DNA from: JAJCYL01 sp965206015
GTDB lineage: Bacteria > Bacteroidota > Bacteroidia > Cytophagales > Cyclobacteriaceae
Reading direction: 5' to 3'
Length of the DNA stretch: 64,000 nucleotides
Assembly (NCBI GenBank): GCA_965206015.1
Contig: CBDBIW010000004.1
Span: forward strand, 62,001-126,000
Part shown: one piece after another, positions 46,501 to 55,058 of the stretch
Layout: each line of letters starts with the position of its first letter
Position numbering within the stretch: position 1 is the first letter of the stretch
The notes under the pieces: generated by a model
Seen by the model: only the letters and a program-made list of their open reading frames with translations
Database searches by the model: none
What the model was told of the DNA's origin: nothing
Position numbers and translations under genes: made by a program

Positions 46501-47340
46501 TCAGTTTACAGCCTCTCTTTTTGTGAGTATTATCATGGGATATTGAAAATGTTTTACAAAAAAATCAGGAAACCGGTCTTCAAGATTGAACAAAACAGCA
46601 AGCATCTTTCTACCGAATTTATTATTCGGTATTAATCTTTTTTGTGCAGTTGAATCAAACGAACGCCATGGCAAAATATTAACGATTGCAATGTCACTAA
46701 ATCTTTTCCACCATTCGATAGCATGTGGATGATAATATAAACTCAGATTTTCTTTCTGTTCAATTTTATTTTGAGATTTTTTAAGAGCACTCTTTATTTT
46801 TCTTAGTATACGGAAAGGCAATGATGTCAACAAAGTATTTGGATTACTATATACAATAATAACGCTTTTTTCAGGCTTAGTAGCATAAAGCAATTTGCGT
46901 ACTGCATCTTCTTGTTTGTCTTTATCAATATGATAGATTGTATGTAGACTAACTGTGCAATCAAAAAAATTTTCTTTCATGGGAATATCGAAAAAACTGC
47001 CAGGCAAAAACACACCATGATCACCAATTTTCTTTTTTGCCATTTCTAGTGCTGCTGAAGATAAGTCAACGCAATACCTCTTTTTAAAATTCTTTGAATA
47101 CTCCAAATACTCTTTATACTGTATTGGACCCGAGGCCATATCAAGTATATTGACGCCATTGCCGGGAATGTGCCTCAAAACTCTCAATCGACATTTGCTG
47201 ACATACTCCTGACTATTTTTCCTTAAGTCCTCAAATCTTCTTGCATCTCCGGTAATTTCATTGTCTGTTTCCCATCCCACTGAATTGTAGAATTTAGAGA
47301 CTATCTCTTCTGGTTTATCCATTGTGTGAAGTACTCCCAA
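46501..47340 (-). CDS. Class I SAM-dependent methyltransferase
   Basis: The 279-residue product has a methyltransferase motif I (GNGVNILDMASGPIQYKEYL, about 60-80), then YCVDLSSAALEMAKKKIG, FFDIPMKENFFDCTVSLHTI, and VIIVYSNPNTLLTSLPFRIL. It resembles methyltransferases of lipid or polysaccharide/secondary metabolite loci, with a C-terminal extension (RPWRSFDS-like, FNLEDRFPDFFVKHFQYPMI). The gene is AT-rich and sits exactly between an IS256 and an IS3 fragment, so it may be transferred cargo. ATG 47322 is an alternative start. Confidence 0.8.
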   Translation of the reverse strand: MGVLHTMDKPEEIVSKFYNSVGWETDNEITGDARRFEDLRKNSQEYVSKCRLRVLRHIPGNGVNILDMASGPIQYKEYLEYSKNFKKRYCVDLSSAALEMAKKKIGDHGVFLPGSFFDIPMKENFFDCTVSLHTIYHIDKDKQEDAVRKLLYATKPEKSVIIVYSNPNTLLTSLPFRILRKIKSALKKSQNKIEQKENLSLYYHPHAIEWWKRFSDIAIVNILPWRSFDSTAQKRLIPNNKFGRKMLAVLFNLEDRFPDFFVKHFQYPMIILTKREAVN

Positions 47341-47423
47341 TCGTTAGATCACTTTTCAGGGTTTCTTAGTTGAAGCCCGGCTGTTCTTTTTCCTTTCTCC
47401 GGATACCTTTTGAAGAGAAAAAA

Positions 47424-47710
47424 TCATGCTGCCATTGATTTTTGATACAACTCGGCAGGAATCTTTCGGCCAATACCCTGCTATGCACGTCCTCCATTAT
47501 AATAGTCAAAATATACCTTCAAACCTTTGTACAAATCCTGGCCTTTTTCTTCCGGATTCAAATATACATATTCCTGTTTTACATTACGCTAAAGCCGTTC
47601 AATAAAGGCATTATCAGCAGCCCTTCGTGGGAATGCAAGTGATATCCAAAGCCCATACCTCATTAGGGTGACTGATTTTCAAGCCTTTCAATCTGAGTTC
47701 GATTTTAAAA
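47424..47710 (-). pseudogene. IS3-family transposase OrfB remnant
   Basis: The minus strand reads LKGLKISHPNEVWALDITCI, then after an internal deletion ADNAFIERL, NVKQEYVYLNPEEKGQDLYK and KVYFDYYNGGR..QGIGRKIP. The first Asp and final Glu regions of an IS3 DDE domain are visible, but stops and the deletion make it inactive. Confidence 0.7.
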
Positions 47711-47714
47711 TACG

Positions 47715-47969
47715 CTAATTGTTGAGTTTTTGACAGGTTGGTATTTGATGGTTGGTTTTTCTGAAAGAATGAATAAGCAATCCGTCCGGAGATAAGGTTT
47801 GTAATGAAATTTGCCCATCATCTATGTCCTGAATGTCAATTCTTGAGAGATGTAGGCTTTCTCCCGGGCTCATTGCCAATAAGGTGTTTTTGCTGGATTG
47901 GCCGAATTGAATGCAAAAATCGTCCACCAAGTAGAAAATTTCAGTAATCTTATCCTCAGATAGAGTCAT
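47715..47969 (-). pseudogene. N-terminal fragment of another transposase, fused to unrelated sequence
   Basis: The frame starts MTLSEDKITEIFYLVDDFCI, which looks like the start of a family of Bacteroidota IS982/IS4-type transposases. After about 30 residues similarity ends and the frame continues (SLHLSRIDIQDIDDGQISLQ) with no recognised domain. A short unrelated gene piece is the alternative. Confidence 0.45.
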
Positions 47970-48069
47970 GTATTTCGTGATTAAGTATTTTAAATTTAAT
48001 CACCACTACAGGCTTTATTGAGTCCTCAAGGGTTTCTCTCAGAAAATTCATTCAAAAGCACTCATCGAA

Positions 48070-48881
48070 CTCAGGTTAAAAACTCAGGAGGAGGAGCCCC
48101 TTCACGATTTTGAGACTCATTCATTTAAAGATAATTTGTTGCAGATGATGTTCGCCGGCTGTCATCCTACCGTCAACATCGATTCCCAAACGGTACTGAT
48201 GCTCAAAACACTTTGCGGGTTCAGTATCAAGGAGATCACCAGTGTCTACCTCACCAATAAAGAGACCACCACCAAGCGGGTTAGTACGAGCCCGCAAAAC
48301 CCTCAAAGAAAGCTGGTTTTACCTCCAAAGGCTGAGTTGCAAAAGCGGTTAGATGCTGTTCTCCATACACTTTATTTGTTATTCAGCGAAGGTTACAATG
48401 CATCTTCGGGAGGCAAACTGATCCGCTACGAATTGTGTCTGGAATCTATTCGGTTATTACAACTCATTGTGGAGCATCACCACTTCTTTGACAGAAAAGT
48501 TCATGCGTTAGATGCATTAATGCTGCTCAATACTTCCAGATTTGAGGCCAGGGTTTCCGCAGACGACGGGTTCATTCCTATACCAAACCAGGATCGTTCC
48601 AAATGAGATCAGCGACTCATCAATACCGGTCTTCAACATCTTGGTCATACCACCAGAGTATCTGAATAAAATACCATATTTTAGCCACTATATCGGCCTA
48701 TCACTGCACTGCGCCCAATTATCAATCCACAGACTGGTCAGGTATTCTTTCCATGTACAACGCATTGGCCGGTATAGAACCCTCACCGCTTGTGGTCATC
48801 AACTACCAACAAGAAACACTCAAACTGGCCACCAATCAGGCTGAAAGGGATTTCATTTTATCTAAGTTAAATCAACATTGA
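48070..48881 (+). pseudogene. ECF sigma factor (SigJ/ECF42-like, with C-terminal DUF6596-type domain), decayed
   Basis: The 5' end (sigma region 2) is missing. Readable parts are LLQMMFAGCHPTVNIDSQTV, LMLKTLCGFSIKEITSVYLT (region 4 helix-turn-helix) and LQKRLDAVLHTLYLLFSEGY. After frame changes these continue as WDQRLINTGLQHLG, DWSGILSMYNALAGIEPSPL and LATNQAERDFILSKLNQH, ending at TGA 48879-48881. The conserved RLDAVL..LYLLF.EGY and the long C-terminal extension mark the ECF42-like group. Next to it lies a DGPF-motif protein, its usual genomic partner, also dead. Confidence 0.75.
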
Positions 48882-49031
48882 ACCGGCTAATCAAGCTCAG
48901 ACTGACCGTGATGCTAAAGAGTCCTGCTGAGCATAGCTCATTGGTTGAGAAAATTTTTATATGAGCGTGTCCTTATTTCTTCACCTCATTTGTAACAGGG
49001 TCAAATAACAGTAAAAATCAATTTTATCATT

Positions 49032-49387
49032 ATGAAAGAATTTATGCTTTTCATCTATACTGCAGGTGGTCATATGGCGGAGATGTCTCCGGAAAGACAA
49101 CAGCAACATGTGCAAAAAGCAGGTGGCTAGATTCAAGCCTTGTCAAAGAAGGCAAAATGAAGGGTGCCCAACCATTGGAGATGACCGGAGTGACGATTAC
49201 CGGCCACAAAGGAGCTTTCCATGATGGCCCATTTAATGAGACCAAAGAGGTTATCGGTGGCTATTATCACCTGTTAGCTAAAGACATGGATGAAGTGGTA
49301 GAGATTGTCAAGAAAGATCCCCGTTTTGAAGGCAGTGAATGGAAAGTAGAGATCCGGTCTGTTTGGAAAGTGAAGGGGATTAATTAA
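49032..49387 (+). pseudogene. YCII-related (DGPF-motif) protein, broken
   Basis: ATG 49032 opens MKEFMLFIYTAGGHMAEMSP, then a TAG replaces a Trp codon (QKAGG*IQAL) and a one-base deletion follows near 49140. The remaining frame KMKGAQPLEMTGVTITGHKG, FHDGPFNETKEVIGGYYHLL and DPRFEGSEWKVEIR shows the DGPF motif and the family end. Length without lesions would be about 118 residues, which is normal. DGPF proteins accompany ECF42 sigma factors. Confidence 0.8.
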
Positions 49388-49423
49388 CAAGTTGTCATTC
49401 AAAAAAGCTCGAGACCAAATGAG

Positions 49424-49475
49424 ATTGCGGACATTTTTCTTTCTTGATAACAATAGAAAGAAAAATGTCCGCAAT
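49424..49475. repeat. Perfect 21-bp inverted repeat with 10-nt loop
   Basis: ATTGCGGACATTTTTCTTTC plus T at 49424-49444 is the exact reverse complement of 49455-49475. It lies between the DGPF-protein remnant and the metallopeptidase gene. It has no T-tract directly after, so it is either a strong processing/terminator hairpin or the fused ends of a small mobile element. Confidence 0.85.
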
Positions 49476-49542
49476 GACGATCCATATATTTTATGAATTA
49501 ACCGACACCTTCAAGGTTTTTTTTGTAAAATGGGTGGTATCA

Positions 49543-50262
49543 ATGAAACGGGTCATGCACATCGCCTTAATTGCGCTCTCTCCATTTGTCTTAATTACAT
49601 CCCTGGTGTTGGTACAACATGTTGACCCGGCGCAGCATAAACCTGACTTTGAGCCGTATCATTTTGCAGATACCCTTGCCAACAGTGAGTATGACCTTGA
49701 CAGTCTCAAAGCAGTCATTGGGGATAACAAAGGTCTACCGCAAGGGTTCGAAGTGGCTGCTGCAATTGCCTATTCAGCATATCCACAATTGAAAAAAGTA
49801 AAAATTGACATGGTGCTTCAGCCGAAGGGCGCACCCATGGAGGCAAGTATGAATGGTTGGTCACTTTTGATTCCAGGTAGAAACAACCGCCAGTACCACA
49901 TTCTTCTAAATGACTCTCAGGGCACCTTTTTTGATCCTATCCTACTCCGAGCACTTCCCTTTGATGCCCAGGTTGGCATTTTGGCTCATGAGCTTGGTCA
50001 TGTGGTCTATTACCATGAACTGAATGTTTTTAAATTCGGTAAATGGGGACTCAGGTATCTAAAAAGTGATGAGTTTCGGGCAACTCACGAACGGACTACT
50101 GACCTCATGCCGGTCTATCACGGGCTAGGAAGTCAGATTTATCAATACGCCTATTACGTCAGGAAAGACCCTTCCACTAAAGCATTCTACAAGGATGAAA
50201 AAGGCTTTATGGACAAGTATTACATGACCGATGAAGAATTGCTGGAGGCAATGAAGAATTGA
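49543..50262 (+). CDS. Membrane-anchored or secreted zinc metallopeptidase-like protein
   Basis: The product is about 239 residues from ATG 49543, with an N-terminal signal/anchor (MHIALIALSPFVLITSLVLV). GILAHELGHVVYY is an HExxH zinc site near residue 148, and HERTTDLMPVYHGLGSQ probably gives the third ligand. Proteolytic activity is inferred. It is the intact paralogue of the broken gene at 2953-3560, with matching residues over most of the length. An ATG at 49444 would include the inverted repeat's right arm in the coding region and is rejected. The usual large membrane domain of M48 proteases is absent. Confidence 0.8.
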   Translation: MKRVMHIALIALSPFVLITSLVLVQHVDPAQHKPDFEPYHFADTLANSEYDLDSLKAVIGDNKGLPQGFEVAAAIAYSAYPQLKKVKIDMVLQPKGAPMEASMNGWSLLIPGRNNRQYHILLNDSQGTFFDPILLRALPFDAQVGILAHELGHVVYYHELNVFKFGKWGLRYLKSDEFRATHERTTDLMPVYHGLGSQIYQYAYYVRKDPSTKAFYKDEKGFMDKYYMTDEELLEAMKN

Positions 50263-50273
50263 CATTCATTACC

Positions 50274-51262
50274 CTAATCAGTCCGTAACACCTCATTGGG
50301 AGATTGGTTCTTACAGCTTTCAGAATATGACTACCCGCGGTGACAATTGATAATATCAGTAGCATTAGAACGGTCACCACAAATGGTAACCAGGAAATGA
50401 CCATAGAGGATATTTCGTTATTGTACTTAATAACGCCAGTGTTGCATAATAACTTGCTGGAACACCCACCATACTGGCAATAAATAATAAAGTCACGAAT
50501 TCGCGACTGAGCGTAATGCCTAATTGCATCCCATTACCTCCCGTCACTTTGCGAATGCCTATCTCTTTCAATCCATAAGCCGCAGAAGCAACGGCAATAT
50601 TCATATAGTTGATACAGACGAGTATCATAATAATTGTTGCCAGGACAGACAATACAATAAATCCCTCTACCCCAGGGCTGCTGAAGATGTTGCGTTTCAC
50701 TGTTTGGCCCATTCGGGAAGCTTCCAGAAATGGTGTGAATTGATAGTCGGCAATCAGTAATTCATCAATAGCTTCATTGTGAATGTCCACCATTTGGTGG
50801 GTGCTTTGTTGAACAAGGTCAAGGTTTACATCAGGAGCACTTTGAATGAAACTCACCCTATTTACAGATGCCCAATTATCAATCTTAATGCCCAAGGTTC
50901 TTTGGCGACCATAGTTCACCAAAAAATTGAAAGCGAAACTGCTTTTTTTTACAAACGTATCGGCTACACCCTCAATGATGAATGTCTCCATATCGAACAT
51001 AAGCGAAAACGTCATTGAGTCTAGATACTTCAACCACGGAGGCAGCCTGCTCTTTCGGTCTGGTGTTTCACTGTACAAATCAATGCCAGTATCAATCAAT
51101 ACTGACCGATTAATCACATAGATGTCCTTTGCATTTTCATGATACCTGTCGATGGTAATAAAGAAGTTGATAAAGATGAATGCCAACAGTCCACACCCCG
51201 CGGCCAAAGCAAGTCTCAACGCATTAATTAGTGAGGACGTTTTGTGTTGAAGGAAGTTACCT
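50274..51262 (-). pseudogene. MacB/FtsX-type ABC permease, truncated and frameshifted
   Basis: The main frame has GNFLQHKTSSLINALRLALA, a helix, a periplasmic region (IYVINRSVLIDTGIDLYSET), then three helices around YGLKEIGIRKVTGGNGMQLG. A frame change near 50400 gives MVISWLPFVVTVLMLLILSI and AVRTN, and a last one-base deletion precedes NEVLRTD and TAG. A normal member of this antimicrobial peptide-type family has about 780-800 residues with two such halves; here one half and the start are missing. Confidence 0.75.
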
Positions 51263-51276
51263 CCTTTCTAAGAAGT

Positions 51277-52128
51277 TTAAAACCTCAATTTGTCTGGCAG
51301 ATAATTCGAGGCCAGTTTTTCATAGTAGGGCTTTAGCAGATCAACGTTTGGTGGTTCGTCAGATTTCGAATAGAGGTCATAAGGATTGAACTTTTTGACC
51401 CATTCAAACATCTGATGATCGCGATCATCCATAAGATGGGCATATCCATTCTCCTTGTGTTGGGCGTAAAAACTGTGATACCGTAAAATATAAAGCCCTT
51501 CTTCCGGGAGGTAGTCTTTCATAACATGAAACAAATATTCATCATGTCCCCAACTCATATGTACGTTTCTTAAACCACAATGTGGGGAGTACATTCCAAA
51601 TGGAGAATTGAAGAGGTCATTGGTAAAATCAGTATTCTTTTCAAAAAACTCGGGATAAACAATTTTTTCAGAGTGTTTGCATCCCACAGGGAAAGTATCC
51701 CCAACTACCGCCCATTGCGGCTCATCGAAGAGGCATAAGACCTTACCCAAATCATGTATGAAACCTGTCAGAACAAACCAATCGGGATGACCGTCCTTTC
51801 GGATGGCTTCCGATGTTTGGAGTAAGTGCTGCGTTTGGTCAAGTTCAGTATCCGGGTCGGAATCATCAACTAAAGTATTGAGAAATTCAACAGCCCCCCA
51901 TAGACTCATTTCTTTGCGGTCAAGGGATAGAAATTCTCTCTCCTTCTCAAGGACAAAGTCATAAGTTTGATTGATATGATTTAGTTTATAGAACTCTCTG
52001 ACCGTATTCCTGGCAGTGTCATCATAATTTCTGAAACTCTCTTCATCCTTGCGTTGACCTTGTGGATAACGTACCTTGAGGTCATTTTCCCAAAGCTCTT
52101 CAATACTGTGCAGAGACAAATCTTCCAT
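51277..52128 (-). CDS. Inositol oxygenase (myo-inositol to D-glucuronate)
   Basis: The 283-residue product carries the family's iron ligands and substrate loops: NTLVDDSDPDTELDQTQHLL, GFIHDLGKVLCLF (His-Asp pair near residue 124), WAVVGDTFPVGC, MSWGHDEYLFHV (His near 198) and LRYHSFYAQHKENGY. MIOX is a di-iron oxygenase that opens myo-inositol with O2. It is common in eukaryotes and patchy in bacteria, where Bacteroidota have it. A sodium:solute symporter and a GIN-domain gene lie upstream on the same strand, but gaps of 130 bp and about 50 bp leave co-transcription open. Confidence 0.95.
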   Translation of the reverse strand: MEDLSLHSIEELWENDLKVRYPQGQRKDEESFRNYDDTARNTVREFYKLNHINQTYDFVLEKEREFLSLDRKEMSLWGAVEFLNTLVDDSDPDTELDQTQHLLQTSEAIRKDGHPDWFVLTGFIHDLGKVLCLFDEPQWAVVGDTFPVGCKHSEKIVYPEFFEKNTDFTNDLFNSPFGMYSPHCGLRNVHMSWGHDEYLFHVMKDYLPEEGLYILRYHSFYAQHKENGYAHLMDDRDHQMFEWVKKFNPYDLYSKSDEPPNVDLLKPYYEKLASNYLPDKLRF

Positions 52129-52260
52129 ACCCTTATTTCTTTATCTTTACTAAAATAACGATTAAAAGGAAAAGGTACGTGGTTAACGATTTAAAAAGAG
52201 ATTATTTCTTAATCTTAGAGTCCCCTGCAGGAGACTCTGGGGTTATTTGACTATCGACAA

Positions 52261-52935
52261 TTATTCCTTTTGAATACTACCTCCACTGTTGGAGCTAACA
52301 AAGATTTTTTCTGGAGTACCGTTGTAACGTATTCGACCAGAGCTATTTGCTTCTGCCTCCAACTCTGCTATTGCATAAATTTCTGCTTTCCCCGAGCTTG
52401 AAGCCTCAACTTTTGCTTTCTGTGATTTTAAACCAAAGGCATAAAGTTTGCCTGAGCTGTTGACTTCCACTCTTTGAAAGTTTGTTTTACCGGTCAGTTC
52501 GAGCTTTCCAGAACTTGAAACATCAACACGAAGATCGCTTACATCAATATCCAATTCTGCTGATCCGGAGCTGCTGACATCAATATCCAGGTCATCCCCA
52601 CTTATGGTAGATTTCCCGATTAGATCGGCTGAAGAGCTTACATTAATATCATTAAGTTCCTGAAACTCCAGGTACACCTTAGCATTGAAGTTCCGCCATG
52701 AACCGGATTTCATGTGAATTCGGAGCCGGCTTCCCGATTGGTCCAGTAATACTTTATCAGTATCAGCCCCATTTGTTTCAATACGAGCCTTGTTACTGGT
52801 TCCTCTGGTTAAGTAAACAGTGACGGACTCCCCAACATCCAAACCAGTAAACGATTCAATTGTTCTAGTTTCACTTTGGCAAAAGACAAATGTTACGGGA
52901 ATTAAGATTGCTAAGGATAAGAATAGGTGTTTCAT
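52261..52935 (-). CDS. GIN-domain (DUF2807) secreted protein
   Basis: The product is about 224 residues with a signal peptide (MKHLFLSLAILIPVTFVFCQ). A DUF2807 head GIN domain follows: FTGLDVGESVTVYLTRG, NINVSSSADLIGKS-type strands and repeated SSSGSAEL, SSSGKLEL, NSSGKLYA, SSSGKAEI, NSSGRIRY. These repeats form a right-handed beta-helix. The family is abundant in Bacteroidota and its function is unknown. The earlier ATG at 52968 would precede the signal peptide by 11 residues and is less likely. Confidence 0.85.
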   Translation of the reverse strand: MKHLFLSLAILIPVTFVFCQSETRTIESFTGLDVGESVTVYLTRGTSNKARIETNGADTDKVLLDQSGSRLRIHMKSGSWRNFNAKVYLEFQELNDINVSSSADLIGKSTISGDDLDIDVSSSGSAELDIDVSDLRVDVSSSGKLELTGKTNFQRVEVNSSGKLYAFGLKSQKAKVEASSSGKAEIYAIAELEAEANSSGRIRYNGTPEKIFVSSNSGGSIQKE

Positions 52936-52988
52936 CTCGAGTTTTTCTTTAGTAGACACTCGTATCATACAAGAGGTTGCATGGTTTT

Positions 52989-54488
52989 CTAATCTTCATC
53001 AAAAAAGGGTTTCCATACCTCTTCCGGAGAAGGCTTTGTTAAGAGGCTAACAATAAAAAGACAGGAAATAGAAATCACTAAGGCTGGTATAGCAATATAA
53101 TCTTCGTCAAATGGAAATGACATACCAAGGAAATTTCCAGTGGTGTCACTGGCCAGCATAATTCTGTTAGTAATTGATATTATTAACACACTCGCCATTC
53201 CTGAAGCAATTGAAGCAATACCTCCTTCCTTGGTGACCCGTTTCCAGAAAAACGAAGCCAGTAAGACCGGTGCCAGGGATGCACCTATCATGGTATAAGA
53301 TATAAAGGCCATTTCCAGAATAGTTTCAAATTGAGTCATCAGCAGGTATGCTATAAACCCAACAATTACAATCACATAGCGTTGCACTTTCACCATTTGG
53401 TCAGGAGTGGCCTCTTTATTAACCAACAATTGGTAGAAATCTCTTGACACATTGGTTGAGGTTACCATCAAAAAAGTATTCCCGGTGGAAAGAATAATGG
53501 CAACTCCTGCCGCGAAAATCAGCGAACCTACAAATACGGGTACCTGCTCGTAACCAATTCTTAGAATAACTTCCTCTGTCATTGCCCTATTGATCTCACC
53601 TGTTTCCAGGAAAAATCGAGGATCAGAAGAGTAAATGGCATATCCCACGACAGCCAATACACACATCAAACCCTCAATGAGCACTACGCCCACAAACATT
53701 CCGATTACCGCTTTTTTTGCAGATGCCGAATCCTTGGCTGAAGAGAATTTCTGATAAACACTACTTTCACTCAATAACAATATGAGAGTAGGCAAAAGAA
53801 TACCCAAAGCCCACCAACCATCATGCCCCTCCAACATAGACAGGTGTGCTGGATTGGTCTGTCCAAGTGTTGCCACTACCTGGTCCCATCCACCGAAACC
53901 TGAAATAGTTATCGGAACGGCCAGAATGATCGCGAAGGTCATGATTGCGCCATTGAAAATATCAATAGATACTATTGATACCATACCAGCAGCTGCAGTA
54001 AATGTTACGATTACTATACATGATATCAAGGTCCCCATTTCTGGTCCAACAGCTCCTTCTGTCAGGATGTTGATAAATCGCCCTCCCCCTTTAAACTGGT
54101 AACCAGCAATCACAGTATAGGCGATGATAACTGTCATTGTTCCTAAGATTCTGGCAGGTCTTCCGTAACGTTGTTCCAATAAATCAGTCAAAGTGTATTG
54201 AGAAATCTTTCGTACCCGGGCAGCTATGAAATACACAATGACTATTCCAATCCATGCGCCCATGGAGAACCAGAGCTCCGAAAAACCAGTACGGAATGAT
54301 AACCCCGCTGTACCAAAGAGGCTTCCGGAACCAATCCAGGTACAAACCAACGTTCCTACAAGCAGATAAACTGGTACTCCTCTACCGGCTACTACAAAAT
54401 CATCTTGAGTTTTAATCAATCGGCTCTTATACGCCACTATGGCCACAAGGATGGCGAGGTAAACAAGGGTTACAACTATATAGGTCAT
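52989..54488 (-). CDS. Sodium:solute symporter family transporter
   Basis: The 499-residue polytopic protein has about 13 transmembrane helices in the SSS arrangement: VAGRGVPVYLLVGTLVCTWI, GSGSLFGTAGLSFRTG, TLTDLLEQRYGRPARILG, GYQFKGGGRFINI and STGNTFLMVTSTNVSRDFYQ (sodium site region). It imports a small solute with Na+. The substrate is not readable; proximity to inositol oxygenase makes an inositol or sugar substrate possible. A short hydrophilic tail (KPSPEEVWKPFFDED) ends it. Confidence 0.9.
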   Translation of the reverse strand: MTYIVVTLVYLAILVAIVAYKSRLIKTQDDFVVAGRGVPVYLLVGTLVCTWIGSGSLFGTAGLSFRTGFSELWFSMGAWIGIVIVYFIAARVRKISQYTLTDLLEQRYGRPARILGTMTVIIAYTVIAGYQFKGGGRFINILTEGAVGPEMGTLISCIVIVTFTAAAGMVSIVSIDIFNGAIMTFAIILAVPITISGFGGWDQVVATLGQTNPAHLSMLEGHDGWWALGILLPTLILLLSESSVYQKFSSAKDSASAKKAVIGMFVGVVLIEGLMCVLAVVGYAIYSSDPRFFLETGEINRAMTEEVILRIGYEQVPVFVGSLIFAAGVAIILSTGNTFLMVTSTNVSRDFYQLLVNKEATPDQMVKVQRYVIVIVGFIAYLLMTQFETILEMAFISYTMIGASLAPVLLASFFWKRVTKEGGIASIASGMASVLIISITNRIMLASDTTGNFLGMSFPFDEDYIAIPALVISISCLFIVSLLTKPSPEEVWKPFFDED

Positions 54489-54622
54489 GGGTGAATGTTA
54501 ATGGACTTTGAGGTAAAACTAATGATTTTTGAATACTCAGATTCGTGTCTTTTAGGAAGTCATTAACAAAAGCTAACATCGTATTAACATCAACCAGCAA
54601 AGACTTATGCTGTATTTTGCAA

Positions 54623-54885
54623 ATGAAAAAGACAATGCCGCTGCTTTTACTCTGTTCAACCTTAAACGCTCAAGTCCCGCAAGATCAAATTTTAAAAAGA
54701 TTTGATCTCTACATCAAAGCTTTAAATGCACATCAATTTATGAGTCCGGAATAGTTGTAGATTGGGCTATTAAAAATGATTCTGCTGAAATAGCTGAGCT
54801 CTACCTGAATAATGGTTTTGACCCATCTTGGTTAAATGGGATAAGATGGAAAAGGACACTGAATGCCTGCACACATGATTTTTGA
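54623..54885 (+). pseudogene. Remnant of a small secreted protein (ankyrin-like)
   Basis: ATG 54623 opens MKKTMPLLLLCSTLNAQ, a signal peptide, then PQDQILKRFDLYIKALN and a stop at 54754. In another frame VVDWAIKNDSAEIAELYLNN and GFDPSWLNGIRWKRTLN continue to a TGA at 54885. The second piece has the shape of an ankyrin repeat (helix, then LYLNNGFDPS). It looks like a gene with a deletion-frameshift; the assignment is tentative. Confidence 0.45.
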
Positions 54886-55058
54886 GCTAATCACTGCAAT
54901 TCATTACCCTTTCAATTTAATAGACCAAAAAGGATTCAGATATTTGCTGTTCTAACCCAAAAGCTGGAGCAGGCTTTTATAATGTACAAAGCCTTTAGCT
55001 CCGCATAATATCATTTATTTTACATCTCCTGAGAAGGAGGAATACAATTATTGGTGGA

